A stretch of DNA of 52,337 nucleotides from Alphaproteobacteria bacterium UBA6149 (GCA_002423155.1 DIUV01000029.1:400-52736); one strand, 5' to 3'. Positions 25,288 through 34,594 are shown, counted from the stretch's first letter. The notes: a model not told the origin generated them from the letters alone. Program-made: numbers and translations.

Positions 25288-26904
25288 CTAACAAATTTGT
25301 AATTCGGCGCGTTTATTCAAAAGTATTTTTTGTCGATATTCATAATTGGCAGATTTTGCCGCTTTGCCGCGATTTTGAATGTCGCGGCGTACAAATTCTT
25401 CCAGTTTGTAGGTTTGTTCTATTAAATTACCTAGTGCTGTTTTAAGCGTTTGGGGAATGTTTTCTTGTTCTTTTATAGTCTGTTGCATTGCTTGTAATGT
25501 TTGGTCATTCTTACCAGTGGCATTAGCGTTTATTAGTTCAAAGAGTTTTTCGTTTTCTGCTTTGCTGATATAGGGCTTTATTTCTGCTAATGCTTCTTTA
25601 TAGGCAAAGCGTATGAATTCCGAGCCTATCCATGCTACTTGATGAGTATATTCAGCAGGTTGGCGCTTGCTTAAGCCTAATTTTTTATGAATTGCGGAGG
25701 GACAAAATATAGATTTTTTGGGAGTATTTTGATCTGGGTGAAAGAAGTTTTCTTCTATTCCCGTATAGGATGCCAAAAATTGATTAATCAATGGTCCATC
25801 ATGGGTGAGAATTATAAATAAACTATCTTCTGGCGTGGTTAATTCGGGTAAATTATTGGTATATAATTCTAAATATGAATGATCCGCCGTATTTTTGTGG
25901 CTGCTATCTAATAGTTGGCGTGCCTCTTCCACGAGCTTGTCTTGCAATGCCCATGGCCAGAGATTGGTCATTCTTAATGCTTGTATTGACTCTGAATGTT
26001 CCCATGTTTCTGAGCTTTTGCTCATTTTAGTGTCGGAAAACAAATAAGAATGATTACGCAAATCATGCAAATCATGCGGCTTAACCGAGCGTGAATTTAT
26101 GGAGTTAGAAATGCGCGTGTTTAAATCAGGAAGCTGCTGCATTTCTGTCAGCCGATGTGGATGGTGGGTGCGTGTTAGGGCATAAGTAAAAGCTTTGGTT
26201 TCTTGCGTAGCTTTTAGCATTTCCGCCATAAAGCCTTTATGGTATTTTTTATTATTGCGTGGATTTAGAGATTTTATATTATCAACTTCTTTTTTCCAAT
26301 ATATCAGTGCTTTATCAGCCGCTTTGTTTAATAATTCATCAGCAAAAATGGGGGTCTTTCCCTCTTGGGTTTTTATGCGGATTTCAATATCTTCGGGTTT
26401 GTTAATGGTTTTGCCAAATAATCTCTGCTGATTATTTTCTTGCAATAGTTTGAACGCTTCTTTTTGTATTTCTAGACTAGTATCTTCGGATAATTTTATT
26501 AAGGGCTCAACTATTTGGGGAATTATTTTCTGGGCTAAATTTGTGCGAAAAATTTTGCAGCTATTGGTGGTGATTACTTGTGTCCATTCTGGGTTGCGCT
26601 GTACAAAGCTGGCGTAGCTTTGTGGTTGCCGTCTTACAAGGGGTAAGAATTTTGGCATAGTACAGTCAGATTTTTCATGAAAACCTTGCTGGGTATCAAG
26701 CGCATAAAGCTTACGATTGTTGGTTGTATTGTAAAGTTCTTTTAGTGATTCCAGCACCATATAAGGCTGTCCACCGAGTTCTGCACATTTATCTACCACT
26801 ACAAAAATATTTTTTATATTTTTTTTGCTTTTTTTTGGGGGAGTGGCTGCTGTTATGCTGAGATTATCTGAGTCTGCAAACAATTTAATTTGCTCCATCA
26901 TCAT
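25288..26904 (-). CDS. Unknown 539-residue protein between HTH and helicase genes
   Basis: I do not recognise this protein. The ATG at 26904 overlaps the end of the upstream HTH gene by 20 bases, so translation is probably coupled; an earlier in-frame ATG at 26937 exists. It is soluble, charged and helix-rich. Near the N-terminus KNIFVVVDKCAELGG is a buried strand ending in Asp, and near residue 380 SLFIILTHDGPLINQF is another; strand-Asp patterns like these occur in PIN-type nucleases, but the order and the other acidic residues are not convincing. There is a His-rich patch (TRTHHPHRL) near 250. The helicase gene follows after 33 bases. Confidence 0.7.
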   Translation of the reverse strand: MMMEQIKLFADSDNLSITAATPPKKSKKNIKNIFVVVDKCAELGGQPYMVLESLKELYNTTNNRKLYALDTQQGFHEKSDCTMPKFLPLVRRQPQSYASFVQRNPEWTQVITTNSCKIFRTNLAQKIIPQIVEPLIKLSEDTSLEIQKEAFKLLQENNQQRLFGKTINKPEDIEIRIKTQEGKTPIFADELLNKAADKALIYWKKEVDNIKSLNPRNNKKYHKGFMAEMLKATQETKAFTYALTRTHHPHRLTEMQQLPDLNTRISNSINSRSVKPHDLHDLRNHSYLFSDTKMSKSSETWEHSESIQALRMTNLWPWALQDKLVEEARQLLDSSHKNTADHSYLELYTNNLPELTTPEDSLFIILTHDGPLINQFLASYTGIEENFFHPDQNTPKKSIFCPSAIHKKLGLSKRQPAEYTHQVAWIGSEFIRFAYKEALAEIKPYISKAENEKLFELINANATGKNDQTLQAMQQTIKEQENIPQTLKTALGNLIEQTYKLEEFVRRDIQNRGKAAKSANYEYRQKILLNKRAELQIC

Positions 26905-27097
26905 ATAATAAGCAGTCAATTGCTTGGTTATGGGCAATATATTGGCGTGAATTAGCTTGATATAGGCATAAATTATGCGCTTTTAATAAATCATCTAGTT
27001 CATTAAAATCTTGTATATTCAGTCTGCGGCAGGCTTCTCGCCAGCCGATATTTCCTTCGCTGAAGGAACGCAAAATATATTCTTGTTTATTTAGCAT
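26885..27097 (-). CDS. Small HTH protein, UPF0175/antitoxin-like
   Basis: A 70-residue protein with one clear helix-turn-helix, roughly 11-40: FSEGNIGWREACRRLNIQDF then ELDDLLKAHNL. The pattern of a Gly-Ile entry, REACRRLNI and a short LLKAHNLCLY strand resembles UPF0175 family antitoxins, which usually precede a toxin gene. The stop lies inside the start of the 539-residue gene (ATGATGATGGAG overlap). It is first in the operon, with about 105 bases before it up to ptsP. It may repress its own operon, as antitoxins do; that is inference. Confidence 0.65.
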   Translation of the reverse strand: MLNKQEYILRSFSEGNIGWREACRRLNIQDFNELDDLLKAHNLCLYQANSRQYIAHNQAIDCLLYDDGAN

Positions 27098-27202
27098 TTA
27101 TGTTTTCTGCGTTTTGTTTGGTTTTTATTATTTTTATGTCGCAGATATATACATATTGTCAGCCAGTAGCAACCGCTAATCTTAATATATTTATGAAAAG
27201 TT

Positions 27203-29467
27203 TTAAATAACTACCCTGTGGTCATGGGCAAAAGCCTTTAAATGTTTTCGTAAAGACCCATCATTATTTTGGCAAAGCATTTCCATATATTCACTAGCTT
27301 TGGTAATATCTAGCGAGGCAATCATGGCTTTTAAAGGAGCAATTGCGCGCGGAGGTACCGAGAGATTGCGAAATCCACAGGCGAATAAAGCCATGGCTTC
27401 AAGAGGTTTGGTTGCCATGTCGCCACAAAAACCCGCAGGAATATTTGCCTCGGCGGCACAGCGAGTTATATGTTTAAACATCCGCATAACTGAAGGTTGC
27501 AGGCAGTCATAGCGACTGGCTACATGTTCGTTGCCGCGATCTGCGGCGAAGAAAAATTGTAATAAGTCGTTACTACCAATGGATATAAAATCCATATCTT
27601 GTAATAAACGTGGCAAATCGAATAATAAAGAGGGCACTTCTAACATCATCCCCAAACGTATTTTGGACGGAATCGGAGTGTTAATAGTTTCTAACTCGCG
27701 TTCAAACAAAGCGCGGCAAGCTTCATATTCGCTGCGGCTGGCAACCATGGGAAACATGATAGATAAAGCTTCTCCATTGGCGGCTTCTAACAGCGCACGA
27801 AATTGTTGGCGGAGCAATACGGGCTGGTCTAAGCCAATGCGGATTGCTCGCCACCCTAGTGCTGGGTTTTCTTCCTCGTAGGTGCGGAAATAGGCGGTTT
27901 GTTTGTCGCCGCCAATATCAAAGGTACGAAAAATAATCGGCTTGCCTTTGGCTTGGCGGAATACTTCGCCATAAATTTTTATTTGCTTTTCAACGCTTGG
28001 AAAAGCTCTATCCGCTAGATAAGGAAATTCTGTGCGGTATAAACCCACCCCATCCACATCTTCGGAGCCTATTTCTTGCGTATCCAGATGCAGCCCAATA
28101 TTTAAATTAATCGAAATTCGCACCCCATCTTTTGAAATTGGCGGCAGGGCGCGCATAGCCTCTAGGGCGGCATCTTGTTGTTCTCGTTTGGCGATATGGG
28201 CATCAATCTCTTGGGCTACTTCACCTGATGGACGAACATAAACTTCGCCATTCGTGCCATCAACCACCAACAAATCACCCTCATGGACGATGCTGGTAAT
28301 ATCCTTCACCCCCGCCACCACGGGAATATCCAACATTCGGGCAATAATCGCTGTGTGCGAGGCGGACGAGCCACCTTCTAGCACCATACCTTTAATGCGC
28401 TCATGCCCATATTCCAGCAAATCCGCCGGTCCGAGTAAACGTGCTACCAAAATAAATTTCTCAGGCAAGTCGGTGCGTGCGGCTCCTGTTTGCACTCCTG
28501 CGAGTTGGTAGAGAAGTCTAGTTGATAAATCTTCCATATCTTCAATACGTTGGCGCACATGCGGGTTTTGTGCACGTCCCAATCCCACGCGTAATTCTTC
28601 CAATACTTTTTTTACGGCTGCTTCTGCCGTAAGCCCAGAGTTAATCGCTTGGCGGATGCCTTCTAGCCAGCCTTTATCTTGTAAAAACAGGCGGTAAACT
28701 TCCATTATTTCTAACGCTTCACCTTGCCCCGTAAGCCCGGCATCTTCCACCAAATGATCAACATGTTCATGTAGCACTCCTAAAGCATGATTCAGGCGTG
28801 CTTCTTCCTCCGCAGGCGATTCGGAAACTAATTTGGTTATTTCTAAGCTAGGGCGGTGTAAAATAGCATGCGCTTTAGCAAGACCTGCGGATAATGGTTG
28901 CCCCGCATAAGCGGAAGATTGCGTATGTTGACCCAGCGCTAATGCATGTTTGTCAATCAGATGTTCAGAAAAAGCTAGCTCTGCCAGCACCATTGCCACG
29001 GTTGCCAGCACCTCCATCTCATCTTCAGAAAAAATTTTAGGGGTTTTACTTTGTACTACCAGCACCCCAATTACTCTTTGCGCCGAAAGTATAGGCACGC
29101 CAGCAAAAGAATGATATTCATCTTCGCCGGTTTCGGGCAGGTGTAAGAATTGGGGATGCGAACTGGCATCCGCCAAGTTAAGCGATAAAGCACTGGCGGC
29201 AATTTCTCCCACCAAACCCTGACCAATAGATAGACGCGCACTATGCACAGCGTTTTTATTCAGCCCAATATTTGCATGCAATTCCAGCATTTGTCCTGGA
29301 GTGAGAAAATAAATTGAGCAAACTTCGCAGTTAAAACCTTTGGCAATCCGTGAGACTAATTTATTTAATTTTTGCTGTACTGACTTGATACCCGACATTA
29401 CATCGCGGATTTCGCGGAGTAATAATAAAGGGGAGGATGTTTGGTTGTGTACAGGTTTCATGCTCAT
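27203..29467 (-). CDS. ptsP: Nitrogen-PTS enzyme I (PEP-protein phosphotransferase)
   Basis: PtsP takes phosphate from PEP and passes it to NPr, at the head of the nitrogen-related PTS that senses glutamine/2-oxoglutarate in proteobacteria. The 754-residue protein has an N-terminal GAF domain (about 20-165), the EI N-domain, the swivelling His domain with the phospho-acceptor in GGSSASHTAIIARML (His near 371), and a C-terminal TIM-barrel PEP-binding domain with GLYRTEFPYL, RTFDIGGDK and FISIGSNDLLQFF. Length and domains are those of alphaproteobacterial PtsP. Its NPr and EIIA partners are not in the window. Upstream lies a nested repeat insertion (29527-29872). Confidence 0.96.
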   Translation of the reverse strand: MSMKPVHNQTSSPLLLLREIRDVMSGIKSVQQKLNKLVSRIAKGFNCEVCSIYFLTPGQMLELHANIGLNKNAVHSARLSIGQGLVGEIAASALSLNLADASSHPQFLHLPETGEDEYHSFAGVPILSAQRVIGVLVVQSKTPKIFSEDEMEVLATVAMVLAELAFSEHLIDKHALALGQHTQSSAYAGQPLSAGLAKAHAILHRPSLEITKLVSESPAEEEARLNHALGVLHEHVDHLVEDAGLTGQGEALEIMEVYRLFLQDKGWLEGIRQAINSGLTAEAAVKKVLEELRVGLGRAQNPHVRQRIEDMEDLSTRLLYQLAGVQTGAARTDLPEKFILVARLLGPADLLEYGHERIKGMVLEGGSSASHTAIIARMLDIPVVAGVKDITSIVHEGDLLVVDGTNGEVYVRPSGEVAQEIDAHIAKREQQDAALEAMRALPPISKDGVRISINLNIGLHLDTQEIGSEDVDGVGLYRTEFPYLADRAFPSVEKQIKIYGEVFRQAKGKPIIFRTFDIGGDKQTAYFRTYEEENPALGWRAIRIGLDQPVLLRQQFRALLEAANGEALSIMFPMVASRSEYEACRALFERELETINTPIPSKIRLGMMLEVPSLLFDLPRLLQDMDFISIGSNDLLQFFFAADRGNEHVASRYDCLQPSVMRMFKHITRCAAEANIPAGFCGDMATKPLEAMALFACGFRNLSVPPRAIAPLKAMIASLDITKASEYMEMLCQNNDGSLRKHLKAFAHDHRVVI

Positions 29468-29526
29468 ATCTTTTTTACGACAAAATCACGCCGCCCTTCC
29501 ACCATCTAATCTACTTATCTCATTTA

Positions 29527-29872
29527 GAACCTGACCACAATCTTTTTTATCAGGGCAATTTCACCAATCGTTAATTTTGACATTTTTTCACTAAAATATC
29601 TCTTGTCATACCGCCGCAGGGCGGTATCCATGCCTATCAACTAGCATATAAGCCAATGGTTTGGCATGGATGCCGCTCTACGTGCTGCATGACAATGGAG
29701 AGTTTTATTACAAAAAGACGAAATTAACGATTGGTGAAATCGCCCTGCCTTTTTTATTTGCCCATTTTCTCCACTTTTGGCTGCAAATAGCAAGATAATT
29801 CTTGAAATAGAATGGCTATTTTCGCCCAAAATTGAAAAAAATGACCAAATAAAAAAAATTGTGGTCAGGTTC
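29527..29872. repeat. Outer MITE-like element, interrupted by a second element
   Basis: GAACCTGACCACAATCTTTT at 29527 and its complement at 29849-29872 form inverted ends of 24 bp with one mismatch. The right end overlaps the last codons and stop of the nitronate monooxygenase-like gene. The original interior seems to be 29748-29848. Just inside the left end sits another element (29551-29747), so this looks like an insertion into an insertion. Confidence 0.65.
29551..29747. repeat. Inner MITE-like element with the shared core hairpin
   Basis: A 197-bp element with 27-bp inverted ends, CAGGGCAATTTCACCAATCG and its complement at 29721-29747 (one mismatch). The centre holds the same hairpin core as the elements at 8257 and 11092 (TTGTCATACCGCCGCAGGGC ... 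), here with a degraded right arm. The same end sequence recurs at 46426-46452. Confidence 0.75.
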
Positions 29873-30869
29873 TTAAAAAGTTATTTGCCTGTGCGATTAA
29901 TTCGTCAATGATTTTTTGCATAGGTTGGATTTTATTTACCATCCCCACGCTTTGCCCCGCCATGATAGAGCCGTTTTCTACGTCGCCATCAATTACGGCT
30001 TTACGCAAAGCACCAGCCCAGAAATGTTCTATTTGTAATTGGGCGGCTTTTTTTTCTATCTCGCCACGTTGATATTGAGAGATTATATCTAGTTGAAAAT
30101 TACGGAAACTCTCGGTTGCTTTGTTGGCGAGTGCCCGTACGGGAATAACCGGAAATTCAGGGTCTAATTGTACGGATGCTACGGCATCGCGTGAGCTGCT
30201 TTTGATAAAAGCTTGTTTGAAGTTTTCATGAGCAATAGATTCTTCCGCACAAACAAACATAGTGCCCAATTGGCAACCAGCAGCGCCCATATTTAAATAA
30301 TTAACAATCGCTTCGCCGCGCCCAATACCGCCGGCAACAAAAATGGGAACTTCTTTTATATAAGGCAATATTTCTTGCGCTAATACCGAACTGGCAACTG
30401 GGCCAATATGTCCGCCGGCTTCCATTCCTTCGATAATTAAAGCATCCGCGCCCATTTTTATCAATTTTTGTCCAACTTTTGCTGATGGCGCAAAACATAG
30501 GGTTTTTACGTTGGCGGATTTTAGTTTTTCTATATGGTTTGTTTTAGGTATGCCTCCCGCTAAAACTACGTGGGAAACTTTATTAGCAATACACACATCC
30601 AACAATTCATCCATACTGGGGTGCATGACAATTAAATTAACCCCAAATGGGCGGTTGGTTAGTTTTTTGGTGGCTTGAATTTCCTCTGCCAATAAGGTTG
30701 GCGGCATGGCTCCACATGCTAATACACCAAAACCGCCAGCATTAGAAAGTGCGGAGACCAAATTACGCTCGGAAACCCAAGACATTGCGCCGCCTAAAAT
30801 AGCATATTCACTGCCGAGAAAAGCAGTCCCTTTTTGCCAGATATTATTTAGTGCATTATTATTAGTCAT
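29865..30869 (-). CDS. Nitronate monooxygenase / FabK-like flavoprotein
   Basis: A 334-residue TIM-barrel flavoprotein of the NPD (2-nitropropane dioxygenase) family. Markers: PFGVNLIVMHP (about 74-84), VVLAGGIPK, the FMN and catalytic segment IIEGMEAGGHIGP (about 145-157) with the His used by nitronate monooxygenases, VAGGIGRGEAI and GAAGCQLGTMFVCAEES. The same fold includes FabK enoyl-ACP reductases, so either nitronate detoxification or a fatty-acid role is possible; the sequence alone does not decide. The last 8 bases, including the stop codon, lie in a MITE-like end, so the C-terminus may have been remodelled. glmS lies upstream in the same direction with a 76-base gap. Confidence 0.85.
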   Translation of the reverse strand: MTNNNALNNIWQKGTAFLGSEYAILGGAMSWVSERNLVSALSNAGGFGVLACGAMPPTLLAEEIQATKKLTNRPFGVNLIVMHPSMDELLDVCIANKVSHVVLAGGIPKTNHIEKLKSANVKTLCFAPSAKVGQKLIKMGADALIIEGMEAGGHIGPVASSVLAQEILPYIKEVPIFVAGGIGRGEAIVNYLNMGAAGCQLGTMFVCAEESIAHENFKQAFIKSSSRDAVASVQLDPEFPVIPVRALANKATESFRNFQLDIISQYQRGEIEKKAAQLQIEHFWAGALRKAVIDGDVENGSIMAGQSVGMVNKIQPMQKIIDELIAQANNFLRT

Positions 30870-30945
30870 AAAAAATTGCTATTGCCCATATTTATCGTTT
30901 TGCAGCATAGCATAGCTTTTGCATTCTTCCAACAGTTCTAAAAAC

Positions 30946-32787
30946 CTATTCCACCGTAACAGACTTTGCTAAATTCCGTGGCTGGTCCACATCGGTGCCG
31001 CGTAACAACGCCGTATGATATGCCAATAATTGCAGCGGAATAACATATAGTAACGGCGCCACAAAAGCATGGCAATCTGGCAGTTGAATCGCGGCGCTTA
31101 TCTGGTCTTTTAATGCGGTTATGCCCTTGGTATTACTTAATAAAATGATTTTTCCTCCCCGAGCTGCGGTTTCTTGCAGGTTGGAGGCGGTTTTGTCAAA
31201 TAATGCATCATCAGGTGCGACGACCACTACGGGCATTTGCTCATCTACTAATGCTAAGGCTCCGTGTTTTAGCTCTCCTGCGGCATAGCTTTCTGCGTGT
31301 ATATAGGAAATTTCTTTTATTTTTAAAGCACCCTCGCAAGCAATCGCATAAGAAGTTCCGCGCCCAATATATAACATGCTGGTGTTTTTTTGCAAAGTTT
31401 TGGCAATCTCGCGCACCCCCGCCTCAGATTTTAATATCTGGGTGGCTTGGTCGGCGGCAGAACTAAGTGCGTGGATTAAAATCCGCGCCGCTGGTTCATC
31501 CAGTGCATTATTCAAGCGTCCCAAAGTGATGGATAAAGAGGCAAGAATGGTTAGTTGCGCAGTGAATGCCTTGGTAGAAGCCACGCCAATTTCCACCCCT
31601 GCCTGGGTGTGGATTATGCCTTCTGCCTCAATACCCATGCTGCTTTCTGCCACATTGACAATCGCCAGATTGCGGACTTTTTGTTCTTTGGCATAACGTA
31701 GAGCCGCCAAAGTATCCGCGGTTTCTCCCGATTGCGAGATGAAAATAGTTAGCTCATCTTTATCTAAAATTGGCTGTTGATAACGAAATTCCGAAGCAAT
31801 CTCCACTTCAGTGGGGATGCGGGCAATATTTTCAATCCAATAACGTCCCACCATGGCAGCATAATAAGAAGTGCCACAGGCGACTAATTTTACGCGGCTG
31901 ATATTGTCCAGACGAAATGGTATTTGTGGATAGGAAAATTGTTGGCTGGCACTATCAAAATATACGTGCAGACTATCGGCGATTACGCGCGGCTGTTCAT
32001 GAATTTCCTTCAGCATAAAATGCGGATAGCCGTTTTTGCTTAAAGGTGCGCCATCCGAAGAAATATCGCGTAATGGCCGCGTTACTTCCACTCCGTTTCT
32101 GTCAAAAAATTGTGCTTGGTCACGGGTAATCACCGCCATATCGCCTTCTTCTAAATAGCTCACCTGCTCACAAAAAGAAGCCAGTGCAATCGCATCGGAG
32201 GCGGCAAACATGGCATCTTTACTGGCGCCCACCACCAAGGGAGAACCGCTCCGGGCGACTATGAGCATTTCTGGAAAATCAACAAAAATTACCGCCAAGG
32301 CATAAGCTCCTTGCAGGCGGCGTAAGGTGCGGCGCACGGATTTTTCGGGATCTAATCCTTCTTTGAGGTAAAAAGTTATTAAATGGGCAATAACTTCCGT
32401 GTCGGTATCACTTTCAAAGATAGAGCCTGATTTTTCTAATTCTTTGCGTAAAGATTGGTAGTTTTCAATAATACCGTTATGCACGAGGGCTACTTTATCA
32501 GTAATATGCGGATGGGCGTTGCGTTCGCTCGGCGCACCATGGGTTGCCCAGCGTGTGTGTCCAATCGCGGTGCTACCAGGAATTTTATTTTTTTTCACCG
32601 CTTCGAGCAGATTATTGATTTTGCCTTCCACCCGCAGGCGATGAATATGTCCCCCATCAATCGTCGCCACCCCTGCCGAGTCATAGCCGCGATATTCCAG
32701 CCGTCTTAACGCTTCCACTATTCCTAGTGCCGCTCCGCCTTGGGTTTCTTTGTTATCTAAGCCGACGCTAGCTACAATTCCGCACAT
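30946..32787 (-). CDS. glmS: Glutamine-fructose-6-phosphate aminotransferase
   Basis: GlmS makes glucosamine-6-phosphate from fructose-6-phosphate and glutamine, the entry to peptidoglycan and LPS amino sugars. The 613-residue protein begins MCGIVASVG, with Cys2 as the glutaminase nucleophile, and has the class II amidotransferase motifs RRLEYRGYDSAG, HTRWATHG and HNGIIENY. Two SIS sugar-binding domains follow (about 290-430 and 460-600), with SQSGETADTLAALRYAK and ending PRNLAKSVTVE, the canonical C-terminus. Length is normal. No glmS ribozyme is expected in this class, and none was looked for in detail. Confidence 0.98.
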   Translation of the reverse strand: MCGIVASVGLDNKETQGGAALGIVEALRRLEYRGYDSAGVATIDGGHIHRLRVEGKINNLLEAVKKNKIPGSTAIGHTRWATHGAPSERNAHPHITDKVALVHNGIIENYQSLRKELEKSGSIFESDTDTEVIAHLITFYLKEGLDPEKSVRRTLRRLQGAYALAVIFVDFPEMLIVARSGSPLVVGASKDAMFAASDAIALASFCEQVSYLEEGDMAVITRDQAQFFDRNGVEVTRPLRDISSDGAPLSKNGYPHFMLKEIHEQPRVIADSLHVYFDSASQQFSYPQIPFRLDNISRVKLVACGTSYYAAMVGRYWIENIARIPTEVEIASEFRYQQPILDKDELTIFISQSGETADTLAALRYAKEQKVRNLAIVNVAESSMGIEAEGIIHTQAGVEIGVASTKAFTAQLTILASLSITLGRLNNALDEPAARILIHALSSAADQATQILKSEAGVREIAKTLQKNTSMLYIGRGTSYAIACEGALKIKEISYIHAESYAAGELKHGALALVDEQMPVVVVAPDDALFDKTASNLQETAARGGKIILLSNTKGITALKDQISAAIQLPDCHAFVAPLLYVIPLQLLAYHTALLRGTDVDQPRNLAKSVTVE

Positions 32788-33050
32788 TTTTTTCTCTTTG
32801 GTTATTTTTGTTGGTGTTGGTTCTTGCTTATATAGCTATGTGCTGCATCACAATTCAAGATTTGTTACGTAATGTTTCATAGATAAACTTAAATAATGTT
32901 CTATACCAGCACAATTCTCGCTCATAAATGACAGTTCTGTGTAGGTTTCATGAAGTTTGTATGACATAGCGCCTCTATCCATAGACAATATTTTTTTTGT
33001 GCATAGACTACACTGCAAATTAGATATATGAACATAGAAAGGGGTACGCG

Positions 33051-33797
33051 GTGGCGGCCATATCAATTAAACGACTTTCTTTTGTCAGCAAATTTTCTTG
33101 GGTGAAAGTTGGCGGCGCGAAGAATGGAGGGCTAATGGCAAGTCTGTTAGAAGAAGAGTTAAGCGAGCGTTTTTTGCGGCGTGTTGCTAATGACGTGCCG
33201 GAAAACATCTCCTTTGAGTTTACTAGTGACAAAGCCATGCTTGCGCAATATTACCAAATGCGCAGTCGCCTTTCTATGGGCAATTGCGATGTTTGGGACA
33301 TTGCCCAAGAAGATGCTCTAGATAGACAAGGAAAAATCATCATTGCCCGCCAAGGGCGTTTATGTGTTGCGGGTGCCAATATGCTTATTTGTTCGCCGCG
33401 CAATCGCTTGCATAGCACTATTGAACAAGATGGAATTGATTTAAGAAATTTACTACCTGAGTTGAAGTTAGAACATACTCCTTACGCTGAATTTTCTCGT
33501 TTTGTCACCTTGCCTGAATTTGCCGATAATAAATTCCGTTTACAGTTTCATAATAATTTTAAAAATCGTGCCCAAGCTTATGGGGTGCAATATTGTTTTA
33601 TTTTGGCTCCGCGTAGTTGGATTCAGGAATATCAGATATTTTGCGAAAAAAATGGCGAAAAAATATTGGAGTTATCCCATATCGAAATCCCCGAAAATTC
33701 CCGTTATGGTGGCGTGCCGATGGCATTGTTAGGCATGCAGTTTGCTCCATTGAAAACATTTTCTAAAGCAAAAACTATGTTGGCGGTCGAGGCTTAG
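33051..33797 (+). CDS. LuxI-superfamily N-acyltransferase-like protein
   Basis: A 248-residue protein with the landmark spacing of acyl-homoserine-lactone synthases, a GNAT-fold family that joins an acyl chain from acyl-ACP to an amino acid. Seen are YYQMRSRL (Arg71), VWD (Trp82), the acidic pair in QEDALDRQG (Asp88 and Asp91, spaced as D45/D48 of EsaI), ICSPR and AEFSRF (Glu147 and Arg150, spaced as E97/R100). Close kin include N-acyl amino acid synthases. GTG at 33051 with AAAGGGG is taken as start; ATG at 33135 after GGAGG is an alternative. A MoeB/ThiF-like gene follows 5 bases later. No luxR gene is nearby. The product is unknown. Confidence 0.6.
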   Translation: MAAISIKRLSFVSKFSWVKVGGAKNGGLMASLLEEELSERFLRRVANDVPENISFEFTSDKAMLAQYYQMRSRLSMGNCDVWDIAQEDALDRQGKIIIARQGRLCVAGANMLICSPRNRLHSTIEQDGIDLRNLLPELKLEHTPYAEFSRFVTLPEFADNKFRLQFHNNFKNRAQAYGVQYCFILAPRSWIQEYQIFCEKNGEKILELSHIEIPENSRYGGVPMALLGMQFAPLKTFSKAKTMLAVEA

Positions 33798-33802
33798 TTC
33801 CC

Positions 33803-34594
33803 ATGCATTTTGACCAGCAAAAACGCTATTCGCGGCAAATAAATTTGCCGGAGATTGGGTTGGATGGTCAGAAGAAATTAGCCATTTCTAGCGTGTTAGT
33901 GGTGGGTGCTGGTGGTTTGGGTGCGCCCTTGTTATTATATCTGGCCGCCGCTGGAATTGGGCGGATTGGCATTATTGATGCGGATAAAGTAGAAATCTCC
34001 AATTTACAGCGGCAAATATTATTTGAAACGGGAGATGTCGGGCGCAGTAAAGTAGAAAGTGCGCGTGATGCCTTGCTGGATTTAAACCCCGAAATAATTA
34101 TTGAAATTTATAATCAGCGATTAGATGCGGATAATTGCGCTGAATTAATTGTAAGATATGATATAATCGCTGATGCGTGCGATAATTTCCCCACGCGTTT
34201 TTTGCTGAATAAAGCCTGTTTTGCCGCGCAAAAAACTTTAGTTTCGGCGGCAGTAATTGGCTTTCGTGGTCAGCTTTCTACTTTCAAAGCTCATCTAGGT
34301 GGCGAGCATCCTTGTTATCAATGCTGGTGCCCGGAAGAACCGCCTGCTGAGGGGCAAAATTGCGCCGCTTCAGGGGTTTTAGGTTCCGTAGTGGGCGTAA
34401 TGGGCAGCTTACAAGCAACCGAAGTGGTGAAAGAATTATTGGGAATTGGCACGAGTTTGTCGGGCTATATGCTATTGTTTGAGGGGCTGGATTTAGCTTT
34501 TCGGAAAGTGCGAGTGCAAAAAGACGCACATTGTTTTTGCACCGAAAAAAGTGCCGCAATAAACAAAAACATCCATTCTAGCCACTTACCATAA
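33803..34594 (+). CDS. E1-like adenylyltransferase of the MoeB/ThiF/HesA family
   Basis: A 263-residue member of the family that adenylates the C-terminal Gly of MoaD/ThiS-like carriers. It has RYSRQINLPEIGLDGQKKL at the start, the nucleotide loop VVGAGGLGAPLLLYLAAAG (about 33-51), DADKVEISNLQRQILF and DACDNFPTRFLLN. The first Zn pair is CYQC (about 170-173). The second is CFC in KDAHCFCTEK rather than the usual CxxC, which is odd. It lies 5 bases after the LuxI-like gene and overlaps the end of convergent lnt by 130 bases. No moaD or thiS is present, so MoeB, ThiF or another role remains open. Confidence 0.85.
   Translation: MHFDQQKRYSRQINLPEIGLDGQKKLAISSVLVVGAGGLGAPLLLYLAAAGIGRIGIIDADKVEISNLQRQILFETGDVGRSKVESARDALLDLNPEIIIEIYNQRLDADNCAELIVRYDIIADACDNFPTRFLLNKACFAAQKTLVSAAVIGFRGQLSTFKAHLGGEHPCYQCWCPEEPPAEGQNCAASGVLGSVVGVMGSLQATEVVKELLGIGTSLSGYMLLFEGLDLAFRKVRVQKDAHCFCTEKSAAINKNIHSSHLP

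Noticed and set aside
32848..33066. Minus-strand frame of 72 codons between glmS and the LuxI-like gene
   Set aside because: A shorter version from about 32964 has GAGG before an ATG, but the 39-residue product has no features and would lie in the promoter region of both neighbours.
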